From contig NZ_PSZM01000037.1 in the NCBI RefSeq assembly GCF_002964975.1, forward strand, positions 1 through 64,000: 64,000 bases of DNA, in the 5' to 3' direction. The notes beneath the pieces are model-generated. The model was not told the DNA's origin. It did not search any database and worked only from the letters and a program-made list of their open reading frames with translations. Source of the DNA: Apibacter adventoris (GTDB taxonomy: Bacteria; Bacteroidota; Bacteroidia; Flavobacteriales; Weeksellaceae). A program made the position numbers and the translations under genes. Position 1 is the first letter of the stretch; every line of letters begins with the position of its first letter. This document shows, piece after piece, positions 17,425 to 26,350 of the stretch.

Positions 17425-18057
17425 ATGAAGATCAAAGTATGTGGAATGAAAAATCCAAATAATATTGAAGAGCTTTCTTCTTTATCTATTAATTATATGG
17501 GATTTATTTTCTATCCAAAATCACCAAGGTATATAGCAGGTTTGAAACCTGAAATATTAAATATTTTGTCAGATAGTACTAAGCGTGTAGGAGTTTTTGT
17601 AAATGAAAAAGTTGCCTCATTATTTAAAACAATTGAAAAGTATGGACTTGATGCAGTTCAATTGCATGGCAATGAAACCCCGCAATACTGTGAAGATTTA
17701 ATAGAAACTTTTCCCGAAATTACAATAATAAAAGCATTGAGTATTTCGGATATCAAGGATATAGAAAAAACAAATGAATATGAAGAACTTTGTGACTACT
17801 TTTTGTTTGATACGAAAACCTCTCAATATGGAGGTTCCGGACAGAAGTTTAACTGGGAAATATTAAATTCATATAAAGGGAATAAACCTTTTTTTTTAAG
17901 TGGAGGTATTTCAATGGAAGATATAGAAGAAATAAAAAATATACAGCATCCTAATTTATACGGACTTGATTTAAATAGTAAATTTGAATCAGAACCAGGT
18001 TTAAAAGACCTTTATTTAGTAAAAAAATTTATTAAAAAAATTAAAAATACTCAATAG
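17425..18057 (+). CDS. trpF: Phosphoribosylanthranilate isomerase
   Basis: A 210-residue TIM barrel performing the Amadori rearrangement before TrpC. The catalytic Cys is in KVCGMKNP near the N-terminus and the catalytic Asp in LFDTKTSQYGGSG; FFLSGGIS and LDLNSKFE follow as in TrpF. It begins 11 bases after trpC. Confidence 0.95.
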   Translation: MKIKVCGMKNPNNIEELSSLSINYMGFIFYPKSPRYIAGLKPEILNILSDSTKRVGVFVNEKVASLFKTIEKYGLDAVQLHGNETPQYCEDLIETFPEITIIKALSISDIKDIEKTNEYEELCDYFLFDTKTSQYGGSGQKFNWEILNSYKGNKPFFLSGGISMEDIEEIKNIQHPNLYGLDLNSKFESEPGLKDLYLVKKFIKKIKNTQ

Positions 18058-18197
18058 TATGAAACATTTTTTTATCATTTATAAATAAATCTAGCCAGAT
18101 TCCAATAAAATCTCTGCACAAAAAATATATAAAATCTCTAAGTTTTAGAAAAAAATTATTTAGTATTTAATAATAAATTCAAAGAAAAAATAAGACC

Positions 18198-18971
18198 ATG
18201 AATAGAATTAAACAACTTTTCGAAAGAAAACCAAAAAACATATTTTCCGTTTATTTTACTGCCGGTTATCCTAAATTAGAAGATACTGGGGAAATAATTA
18301 AAGAATTAGAAAATAATGGAATAGATTTAATAGAAGTAGGAATCCCTTTTTCAGATCCTATAGCAGATGGGGCCACTATTCAAGAAAGTGGAACTCAAGC
18401 TTTAAAAAACGGTATGTCTTTAAAAGTTTTGTTTGAACAAATTAAAGAAATCAGAAAAGAAGTAAATCTTCCTTTAATTATGATGGGCTATTTAAATTCT
18501 ATTATGCAATTTGGGTTTGAACAATTTTGTAAAAAATGTAATGAAGTAGGAGCTGATGGAGCTATTATTCCAGATTTGCCATTTAATGATTATATTAAAG
18601 AATATAAACCTATTGCAGAAAAATATGATATTAAAATCATCATGTTGATTACCCCTGAAACATCTGAAGAGAGAATTAGGCTAATTGATGAAAATACTGA
18701 CGGGTTTATTTATATGGTATCTTCTGCTTCTACAACAGGGGCACAAAAGAGCTTTGATGAAAAAAAACAAGAATATTTTAAAAGAATTAATTCAATGGAA
18801 TTGAAAAACCCAAGACTGATAGGTTTTGGAATTTCTAATAAAAAAACATGGGATGCAGCACAAAATAACGCTAATGGGGCAATTATAGGAAGTAGATTTA
18901 TTACTTTATTAAAAGTATCATCTACTATCAAAGAGGCAATTATTCAGTTAAAAGATAATTTGAATAATTAA
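18198..18971 (+). CDS. trpA: Tryptophan synthase alpha chain
   Basis: Cleaves indole-3-glycerol phosphate to indole, which is channelled to TrpB. 257 residues; the catalytic Glu is in [15 protein letters not shown] and the catalytic Asp in [18 protein letters not shown] and IIGSRF are the phosphate-binding loops. A 140-base gap separates it from trpF with no visible terminator. It is the last gene of the cluster; no strong terminator was found after it. Confidence 0.96.
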   Translation: MNRIKQLFERKPKNIFSVYFTAGYPKLEDTGEIIKELENNGIDLIEVGIPFSDPIADGATIQESGTQALKNGMSLKVLFEQIKEIRKEVNLPLIMMGYLNSIMQFGFEQFCKKCNEVGADGAIIPDLPFNDYIKEYKPIAEKYDIKIIMLITPETSEERIRLIDENTDGFIYMVSSASTTGAQKSFDEKKQEYFKRINSMELKNPRLIGFGISNKKTWDAAQNNANGAIIGSRFITLLKVSSTIKEAIIQLKDNLNN

Positions 18972-19362
18972 TATATTTAGAAAAATAATAAACTTCTATA
19001 AATTCATATTATTTCTTTTAATTTATAAATTAGTTTGTTTTAACTATAATATTTATTATGATAAATATTTCAACTTTTGTTAAATCTTTATCATTAAGAA
19101 AACTTTTAAAAAAGAATTTTTAGATATTAAGTTAGATTATTTAAATACGTTAAGATGTAATCAGGCTTCTTATGTGTTCTTTATATATTCAAGTATAAGA
19201 AATTTTTATAATTCAGATCTATAATTCAAAAGTCATTACTTTAATATTTAAATAACTTAAATATTAAACATAATTGTTTTAAAATTAGCATAAAAAACGC
19301 ATTAATAATAATTTAATATTATTCAAATAAAATATATTTATACTTTTATAGTTATTTTATCT
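18972..19362. other. AT-rich intergenic region after trpA
   Basis: About 390 bases, nearly all A and T, with no convincing frame (a 21-codon frame at 19058 has no support), RNA gene or strong hairpin. It leads into the promoter region of the C10 peptidase. Confidence 0.5.
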
Positions 19363-19370
19363 TATATTTG
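19363..19370 (+). promoter_or_regulatory. Candidate -7 box (TATATTTG) of the C10 peptidase gene
   Basis: TATATTTG fits TAnnTTTG and lies 40 bases before the first ATG at 19411; the -33 element is not clear. Confidence 0.45.
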
Positions 19371-19410
19371 TTAGAAGATTACAAATCAAATATTTTAATA
19401 ACTAAAAAAA

Positions 19411-21609
19411 ATGTATTTTATGAAGTATTTTTTACGCTTTTTTATTTTCGTATTTTGTTTAAGCGTTTCAGCTAAACAAATAGATGTAGCAACAGCAACT
19501 TCAGTTGCAGAGTCTTTTATAAATGAGAGTTCTTCTTTAAATAAAAAGAATGCAATCATTTTAAATTTGGTATATACCTCAACCTCTAGTAGTAATGCAA
19601 AAACAATTAAAAAACCATATGTATATTATTATATTTTTAATATTAATAATGATCAGGGTTTCATCATTGTTTCTGCAGATGATGTGAATACACCAATTTT
19701 AGGGTATTCTACAACAGGTAGTTATAATCCTAAAAATGTTCCTGATAATTTTAAATCTTGGATGGAAATGGTTTCTTTAGGTATGGAAAAAGCAATAATA
19801 AACGGAACAACCCCTACAAAAGAGATTCAAAAAGAATGGGATAATTTCCGTCAAGGAAAGAAGATTTATACTAAAGCATCTAAAACAATAGTGGTTGAGC
19901 CATTAATCAAAACAAAATGGAATCAATCATATCCTTACAACAGTTTATTGCCTTATTCCGGATTGTATACAGGTTGTGTGGCTACGGCTACAGCACAAAT
20001 TATGAACTATTATAAATATCCGAAATCAGGAGTTGGTATTATACAATCTTATTCTATTTCCAATGATAATACCATATATTATATTCCTGCTATAGATTTA
20101 TCAAAATATACTTATGATTGGTCTAATATGCTAAATACTTATGATTATACACCCTCAGGAAATGATGTACAGAAAAAAGCAGTAGCTTTATTGATGTATC
20201 ATATTGGTGCCAGTGTTAAAATGAGTTATTCAAAATCAGGTAGTGGTGCATATTCAATGGATGCAGCAAAGGCATTAGTTACTTATTTTGGTTATGATAA
20301 AAGTTTAGAATTAAGATCGCGAGACGATTATGGTTATTCAAATGATTTAAATAATGCTTGGGACGAAATGTTAAGAAAAGAATTAAAAAATAAACGTCCA
20401 ATATATTATGATGGACGAGGAACCGGTGGGCATGCTTTTATTTGTGATGGCTATGATGACCAAGGTTTTTTTCATTTTAATTGGGGATGGGGAGGATATC
20501 AAGATGGTTATTTTAAAACAACAGCAACTTTAGATTATACCAAAAATCAGTCTGCTATGTTTAATATCAAACCTAGTACTGGAAATATTAGTATTCCTAA
20601 ATTAGAATTGAACAAGGATTATACATCTATTTCTTCAGAAGTTACATCTGGTAAAGGCGGAGCTAAGTTTTCAACTAAATTTAGTTTTAAAAATGTTTCT
20701 TTATTTCCTTTTCAAGGCTATTATGGAGTAGCATTGACAGATGAGAAAGATAATATTCAATATATTCTAGCTCAATCAAATCTTTCAGAATTAAATTCAG
20801 GATATTATTATAAAGAATACAATTTTTATGAATGCGTTATTCCTTTAGGGGCTAAACCTGGAAAATATAGATTAAGAATGGTCTCTAAAGTTTTAGGACA
20901 GAATGATTGGGTTATAGTAACCAGTCCATTGTCAACAGTTATTAAATATATACCATTTGAAATTTTAGTTGGAGAGGAAAAAGCTAAACTTCAAATTTTA
21001 AATAATACACCACTTTCTGCCTCTAAAAGTTCAGCTAAACCTAATGAGTCTTTTTTAGTTAAGCTAAGTTTTAAAAATTATTCAAGAATACCATTTAGAG
21101 GATATTATGGTATAGCTCTAACAGATAATACAAATACTATAAAATATATTTTAGCACAGTCAGGTCTTTCAGAATTAAATCCTGGATATTATTATAGATT
21201 ATATAATTTTAATTGTTTTATTCCATCAAATGCAATGCCAGGCTATTATAAATTGAGAATGGTTTCTAAAGCTCAAGGAGAGCAAAACTGGTCTTTAATT
21301 AATGCGGAATCTTCTTCTGTTATAGACCAGATTCCGTTTGAAATTTCTAATAATAAGACTTATATGAATTCAATATCTGATAAAATTAATATATATCCTA
21401 ATCCTGTGCTAGATAAAATGTATATACAATCAACCGTAAATATTACAAAAATAGTTTTATATAATATGTATGGTAATTTGGTTTTACAAGCAAGTGAAAG
21501 CGAATTGAAAAATAAAATGATTGATTTAGGAAATCTTAATAGTGGAATTTATATTGCACATATATATACCAGTCAAGGAAAAACTATATATAATGTAATT
21601 AAAAAATAA
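19411..21609 (+). CDS. Secreted C10-family cysteine peptidase (streptopain-like) with T9SS sorting domain
   Basis: 732 residues (a second ATG three codons in is equally possible). A signal peptide is followed by a pro-domain (about 24-150) with GFIIVSADD. The peptidase domain has Cys189 in YTGCVATATAQIMNYY and His341 in GTGGHAFICDGYD, then FHFNWGWGGYQDGYF. After it come two homologous ~125-residue domains (about 385-512 and 515-640; GYYGVALTD and GYYGIALTD, RLRMVSK and KLRMVSK) and a type A T9SS sorting domain from INIYPNPVLD. The enzyme should be secreted as a zymogen and act on external proteins. A strong terminator follows. Confidence 0.93.
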   Translation: MYFMKYFLRFFIFVFCLSVSAKQIDVATATSVAESFINESSSLNKKNAIILNLVYTSTSSSNAKTIKKPYVYYYIFNINNDQGFIIVSADDVNTPILGYSTTGSYNPKNVPDNFKSWMEMVSLGMEKAIINGTTPTKEIQKEWDNFRQGKKIYTKASKTIVVEPLIKTKWNQSYPYNSLLPYSGLYTGCVATATAQIMNYYKYPKSGVGIIQSYSISNDNTIYYIPAIDLSKYTYDWSNMLNTYDYTPSGNDVQKKAVALLMYHIGASVKMSYSKSGSGAYSMDAAKALVTYFGYDKSLELRSRDDYGYSNDLNNAWDEMLRKELKNKRPIYYDGRGTGGHAFICDGYDDQGFFHFNWGWGGYQDGYFKTTATLDYTKNQSAMFNIKPSTGNISIPKLELNKDYTSISSEVTSGKGGAKFSTKFSFKNVSLFPFQGYYGVALTDEKDNIQYILAQSNLSELNSGYYYKEYNFYECVIPLGAKPGKYRLRMVSKVLGQNDWVIVTSPLSTVIKYIPFEILVGEEKAKLQILNNTPLSASKSSAKPNESFLVKLSFKNYSRIPFRGYYGIALTDNTNTIKYILAQSGLSELNPGYYYRLYNFNCFIPSNAMPGYYKLRMVSKAQGEQNWSLINAESSSVIDQIPFEISNNKTYMNSISDKINIYPNPVLDKMYIQSTVNITKIVLYNMYGNLVLQASESELKNKMIDLGNLNSGIYIAHIYTSQGKTIYNVIKK

Positions 21610-21633
21610 ATATTAATTTGTATAATGATTAAG

Positions 21634-21663
21634 AACCTTTGGAATTATTCCAAAGGTTTTTTT
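21634..21663 (+). terminator. Rho-independent terminator
   Basis: AACCTTTGGAA-TTA-TTCCAAAGGTT is a perfect 11-bp stem followed by a T-run, 25 bases after the C10 peptidase stop codon. Confidence 0.9.
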
Positions 21664-21752
21664 ATGTTAAAAAAAAATTTAATTTTAAAAGATAAATAAA
21701 TTAAAAATAGGTAAGAAATAAATAATTAATGATGATGTTATTATATATTAAT

Positions 21753-23903
21753 TTAACCTATAAGTTCAAAATCCAGTTGTTTTTTTTCTAAATTAGCCTT
21801 TGTTACCTTAACGTTAATATTATCACCCAGTTGTAGCTGATTTCCTGTTCTTTGTCCGATAACAGAATAAGTTTTTTCATCATATCGGTAATCATCATCC
21901 CGGATGTCTCTAAGTCTTATTAAACCTTCGGCTCCAAATTCCCGAATTTCAACATAAATACCAAAATCAGTAACACCTGAAATAACTCCATCAAAAGTTT
22001 CTCCTACATGCTGCTCCATGAATTTTACTTGCATATATTTAATACTGTCTCTTTCTGCATCAGCTGCCAGTTTTTCCATTTCACTGGAATGCTTTGCCAT
22101 TTCTTCAATAGTTTCTTTATTTGCAGAAGGTTTATTTTCTATAAATTCTTGTAATAAGCGGTGAGCAATAATATCCGGATATCTACGGATAGGAGAAGTG
22201 AAATGGCTATAATAATCGAAAGCTAATCCGTAATGGCCTATATTTTCTGTCGAATATTTAGCTTTAGACATAGTACGTACAGCAAGAGTTTCAATCATAT
22301 TTTCCTCTCCTTTTCCTTTAACATCTTTCAAAAGTTTATTAATAGACAGATAGGTGTCTTTTTTATTAGTAATATTTATATCGTACCCTAGTGTATTTAC
22401 AAATTGTTTTAATGATAATAATTTGGTCGGATCCGGATCATCATGAATTCTATAAATAAAAGTTCTTCCTGTAGGATTTCCTTTTTTATTTGTACTTACA
22501 TATTTAGAAACCTTTTGATTGGCCAGAAGCATGAATTCTTCAATTAAATGATTACTGTCTTTGCCTATTTTAAAGTAAACTCCGATCGGATTTTTGTGTT
22601 TATCCAATTTAAATTTAACTTCAATTTTGTCAAAAGAAATAGCTCCGTTTTTTAATCTTTTTTCACGCATTATTTGAGCTAATTCATTTAACTTTTTTAC
22701 TTCTTCTTCAAAATCTCCTTTTTTCCCTTCAATAATTTCCTGAGCTTCTTCATAAGTAAATCTTTTGTCAGAATGTATTACTGTTCTTCCAAACCATTGT
22801 TTTTTTACTTCAGCTTTATTATTAAGTTCAAAAACTGCAGAAAAAGTGTATTTATCTTCATTAGGACGTAAGGAACAGACGTTATTACTTAAAATTTCCG
22901 GTAACATGGGAACCACTCTATCTACTAAATATATTGAAGTTGCTCTTGAGTATGCTTCATTATCTAATAATGTTCCAGGTTTTACATAATGAGATACATC
23001 AGCAATATGGATACCTATTTCCCAATTTCCATTCTGAAGTTTTTGAATGGAAAGAGCATCGTCAAAATCTTTAGCATCAGCCGGGTCTATAGTGAAAGTT
23101 GTAACACCTCGCATATCCCTTCTTTTTAAGATTTCTTCTAATTTAATAGAAGTATCTAACTGTTCTGCTTCATATTCAACTTCTTTTGGAAATTCACTTG
23201 GCAAGCCATAATCTGCTAAAATAGCATGAATTTCCGTATCGTTTTCTCCAGGATCGCCTAATACTTTAATAATTTTCCCGTTTGGACTGTCTTCTTTATC
23301 ATGCCAGTTAACTAATTCAACTGATACAATTTGTCCATTTTTAGCGCCTTTGAATTTTTCTTTAGGTACAAAAATATCCGTATGTAATGAGTTTTTGTTT
23401 ACTATAACAAATCCAAAATTTTTAGTATTTGTATACTCAAATTTTCCTACAAATTGTGTTTTAAAACGTTCTATAACTTCTAAAACTTCAGCTTCTGGTT
23501 TTCTGTTTTTAAATTGATGAACAATTACTTTAACTACATCATTTTGAAGGGCATGTCCGGTTTTTCCTTTTGGGATGAAAATATCTTTTTCGAGCCCGTC
23601 TACCATTAAATAAGCATTTCCATTTTGATTAAAGTCTATTTTTCCAATTACATATTCTTTTTGTAGGTTGATTTGATATTTTCCTTGTTTAATTTCTAAA
23701 AGTTGTTTTTCTACAACTAACTTTTGAATTGCTTGAATTACCAGTTCACGTTGTCTTGGATTTTTTTTATCTAATATACTGGAAATTTGTTTGTAATTAT
23801 AATGTTTACTGGGATGTTTAATAAATATTGATAGAATATTTCGTTTTAATTCCCTTAATTTTATAATATGTTTGGAGGGTATTTTATTCTTTTTTTTTGT
23901 CAT
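21753..23903 (-). CDS. rnr: Ribonuclease R
   Basis: A 716-residue RNase II-family 3'-to-5' exoribonuclease. The order is an N-terminal winged-helix segment, cold-shock-type OB folds, the RNB catalytic domain with TIDPADAKDFDDALS and HIADVSHYV, and a C-terminal S1 domain around FDGVISGVTDFGIYVEI. It degrades structured RNA and takes part in RNA quality control. The protein lacks the long Lys-rich tail seen in enterobacterial RNase R. Monocistronic and transcribed towards the C10 peptidase. Confidence 0.95.
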   Translation of the reverse strand: MTKKKNKIPSKHIIKLRELKRNILSIFIKHPSKHYNYKQISSILDKKNPRQRELVIQAIQKLVVEKQLLEIKQGKYQINLQKEYVIGKIDFNQNGNAYLMVDGLEKDIFIPKGKTGHALQNDVVKVIVHQFKNRKPEAEVLEVIERFKTQFVGKFEYTNTKNFGFVIVNKNSLHTDIFVPKEKFKGAKNGQIVSVELVNWHDKEDSPNGKIIKVLGDPGENDTEIHAILADYGLPSEFPKEVEYEAEQLDTSIKLEEILKRRDMRGVTTFTIDPADAKDFDDALSIQKLQNGNWEIGIHIADVSHYVKPGTLLDNEAYSRATSIYLVDRVVPMLPEILSNNVCSLRPNEDKYTFSAVFELNNKAEVKKQWFGRTVIHSDKRFTYEEAQEIIEGKKGDFEEEVKKLNELAQIMREKRLKNGAISFDKIEVKFKLDKHKNPIGVYFKIGKDSNHLIEEFMLLANQKVSKYVSTNKKGNPTGRTFIYRIHDDPDPTKLLSLKQFVNTLGYDINITNKKDTYLSINKLLKDVKGKGEENMIETLAVRTMSKAKYSTENIGHYGLAFDYYSHFTSPIRRYPDIIAHRLLQEFIENKPSANKETIEEMAKHSSEMEKLAADAERDSIKYMQVKFMEQHVGETFDGVISGVTDFGIYVEIREFGAEGLIRLRDIRDDDYRYDEKTYSVIGQRTGNQLQLGDNINVKVTKANLEKKQLDFELIG

Positions 23904-24242
23904 AATTTTTATTATTACATATACTTATTTTTAAATAAAAAAAAATTATTAAAAATTATAATTTTTATAAAAAAATAAGTAATTATATATATCAAAAAGA
24001 GTTCCATTTATTTTAAATAATTTTTAGATCATAAAGTTTATTTACAATAAAAAGATTAATATAAACATATTTGGATATTATAAACTCGAATATATATTAC
24101 AATTATAAGTTTTCAGAATAAATTTTTTTAAATTAATTTAGACATTTCTAAATTTAAAAATAAAATTTAAGATTTTATGAATGGTTATAGGATTATTAAA
24201 TAGAACTTAAATTTTAAGATGATCAAAATAAATTGAAAAATA
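23904..24242. other. AT-rich intergenic region without recognised gene
   Basis: About 340 bases upstream of rnr and downstream of the next minus-strand gene. It must contain the rnr promoter, though no good TAnnTTTG box was found. Nothing else is visible. Confidence 0.4.
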
Positions 24243-24281
24243 AAAAAAGAAAAGATAGGATTACTACCTTTCTTTTTAAAT
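24243..24281 (-). terminator. Possible imperfect hairpin terminator
   Basis: AAAAAGAAA and TTTCTTTTT can pair around a TAG/CTA core with a bulge, 20 bases beyond the stop of the minus-strand gene at 24302. Weak and AT-rich. Confidence 0.35.
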
Positions 24282-24301
24282 TTTTTGTTTTTATATAAGA
24301 T

Positions 24302-25975
24302 TTAAACTTGAGAAATACTCAGAATTTGTTCTAAAATTTTTTGTGTTATTAAATACGTTGGTTTTACTCCTGTTAATCCTAATCCGCCAGAGGCTAGTGT
24401 GCTTCCTGTTTCTAGTGGATTATCGGATGCATAGTATGCGTACCTTAATTTAACATTTTCTGATATGTGATGCCGTATTTTGGAAGCAACTTGTATAGCT
24501 TTTTGGTAATGAGCTCCTTCCATTTCCAGCCCTATAGCTTTCCATGAAGTTTCCATAAAATAAGTTAAAACATTTTTATTTTGTAATGAAGTTCCTAATA
24601 CGGTAATCATAGCACCTTTAAACGCTTTAACATTATATCCGCTAAAATCTTCTAAGGTAAGCTCATTGTGAAAAGGATAATTATCAGCAGTTCCCTCAAA
24701 TATATGTGAATCCGGAATCATGATATCTCCTTTATTTCCAACTAAAATTCCAGCTTTTCCTAAAATGGAAATGGAATCTACATTTAAGTTTATTTTCTGT
24801 TTTAAAGTTTTGTAAGGTCTTAACAGCTCATCCATAATTTCAAAAGCTTGTTCTCCAAAAGCATAATCAAATACAATTAAAACATCATCTTTGTTTATAT
24901 TTTTTATGTCTTTAAATGCCGTATTTTTAAGGTTTACTTTTGAAAGATCAAAGATTTGTACATCAATATTGGATCCGCTATTATCTTTTATAAAAAACAT
25001 TCCGTTTTTTAATGCATAATCTTTAACAGTTTCTACTAAATCAAGATTTTTACTAAGTTCTTCATAAAGTTTTAATTCTTCATCTTTATTGCTATATTTT
25101 TTATTAAGTGCATTAAATGCATATAACATATTATTCACACTATGCATGTTAGAACTAATAATATGCAGTTTTTTATCTAAAAGTTTAAGTTTTGAAAGAT
25201 TTTTTTTAACATTTTCAGCCCATTTTTCACCAAAGAGGTGATGCCCAACTCTTTCTTTTAAAATGGAACTAAAAAAAATCTCTCTTCTTCGAGTGCCCAA
25301 AAAATCTTCTTTGCTGACACGTCCTAAGTTATAAATAATTTTTATAAACCGATCAGGATCATTTGTTTCCTGTAAGCTTTTGTAAGCTGTTACTACTTCA
25401 TCAAAACTTCTTCCTAAAATAGTTGATATATGAGCCAAAATTATTTCACGTTCCTTCCTTTTTAAAGGTTCGGTATTAAGGGTAGCTTTTTCTATGGATA
25501 ACCAAATTCTTCTTGCTTTTCCATTAAAATCATGAGTCCTTTTGTAAATCTTATCAGCTTCATTATACAAAAAGGTTAGGTGGGTAAGTATATCATAAAT
25601 TTCGGACCTACCCAACAAAACTTCAATATTCATTTGATTATCATCTATTCTGTAACAGGTTCTTCTTCTTTTTTTAGGAAATATGGGAGGAAAAGAGGAT
25701 TTATGTAATCCTTCATTTGAAGTTAAGAAAATAAAAGAACATTCTTCAATTCCCTGAGGCAGACGATCTAAAACATAAATAAGTCCATTAAGCTCTACTT
25801 TGTCAGAATCTGCCATAGAGCCATAAATTTCAGGGTTTAGTTTTAATAAATAGTTTCTTAATTCTATACCGGATGTTCCGGTAGGTTTAAATCCGCCTCT
25901 GTTAAAAAGATGGCGCATGGTTATATATAGACGTTCAATAGTATCGGTGGATTCTCTTGCTTTATATAATATCAT
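24302..25975 (-). CDS. Conserved Bacteroidota protein with nucleosidase/phosphorylase-like C-terminus (possibly DUF6909)
   Basis: 557 residues without signal peptide. I associate it with an uncharacterised Bacteroidota family (possibly DUF6909, from memory). The first ~330 residues are mostly helical and charged. The last ~150 contain AFKGAMITVLGTSLQ, then AIGLEMEGAHY and ASDNPLETGS, which recall the EMES/EMEG ligand-binding segment of AMP nucleosidases and nucleoside phosphorylases. A role in nucleotide salvage is only suggested by that. It is monocistronic with a promoter-like box upstream. Confidence 0.7.
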   Translation of the reverse strand: MILYKARESTDTIERLYITMRHLFNRGGFKPTGTSGIELRNYLLKLNPEIYGSMADSDKVELNGLIYVLDRLPQGIEECSFIFLTSNEGLHKSSFPPIFPKKRRRTCYRIDDNQMNIEVLLGRSEIYDILTHLTFLYNEADKIYKRTHDFNGKARRIWLSIEKATLNTEPLKRKEREIILAHISTILGRSFDEVVTAYKSLQETNDPDRFIKIIYNLGRVSKEDFLGTRRREIFFSSILKERVGHHLFGEKWAENVKKNLSKLKLLDKKLHIISSNMHSVNNMLYAFNALNKKYSNKDEELKLYEELSKNLDLVETVKDYALKNGMFFIKDNSGSNIDVQIFDLSKVNLKNTAFKDIKNINKDDVLIVFDYAFGEQAFEIMDELLRPYKTLKQKINLNVDSISILGKAGILVGNKGDIMIPDSHIFEGTADNYPFHNELTLEDFSGYNVKAFKGAMITVLGTSLQNKNVLTYFMETSWKAIGLEMEGAHYQKAIQVASKIRHHISENVKLRYAYYASDNPLETGSTLASGGLGLTGVKPTYLITQKILEQILSISQV

Positions 25976-25991
25976 CTTAAAAAAATTTTAA

Positions 25992-25999
25992 CAAAGATA
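25992..25999 (-). promoter_or_regulatory. Candidate -7 box (TATCTTTG)
   Basis: On the minus strand TATCTTTG matches TAnnTTTG, 17 bases upstream of the ATG at 25975. No -33 TTG is evident. Confidence 0.4.
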
Positions 26000-26308
26000 A
26001 GATTTTACTTTTGTTTATATGTGTAGTTGGTGTATTGGTATAAATTTATAACAATATTAATTGAATAATTTTAACTATTTTCAATTATATATTTGACAGA
26101 TTGTGATAGAATTTGTTTAATAACAATTAATTGAAATTTTAATTACAAATTTTATTTTTTTAAATTTGAATATAATCTAAAAAAAATATAAAAAAGGCTT
26201 GTATGTAATATTTATAATTAATTTTAATCTCTGCTATTACTAAAGTCTATATTATATGTAGAAAAAATATTTAAGAAGTTTTCTTTAGTTTTATAATACT
26301 TAAAAAAG
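26000..26308. other. AT-rich intergenic region
   Basis: About 310 bases of AT-rich sequence between the DPP-IV terminator and the promoter of the preceding gene. No gene or RNA recognised. Confidence 0.45.
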
Positions 26309-26346
26309 AAAAATCACTATAAAAACAATATTTTATAGTGATTTTT
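26309..26346 (-). terminator. Strong hairpin terminator of the DPP-IV gene
   Basis: A perfect 16-bp stem (26309-26324 with 26331-26346, core ATCACTATAAAA) with a 6-base loop lies directly after the DPP-IV stop codon on the minus strand. Confidence 0.85.
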
Positions 26347-26350
26347 ATGA

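Noticed and set aside
19058-19123. 21-codon frame in the gap before the C10 peptidase
   Set aside because: No promoter, conserved motif or regulatory hairpin is associated with it; chance frames are common in such AT-rich DNA.
22765-22989. Plus-strand 74-codon frame inside rnr
   Set aside because: A shadow of RNase R, which is intact in the other strand.
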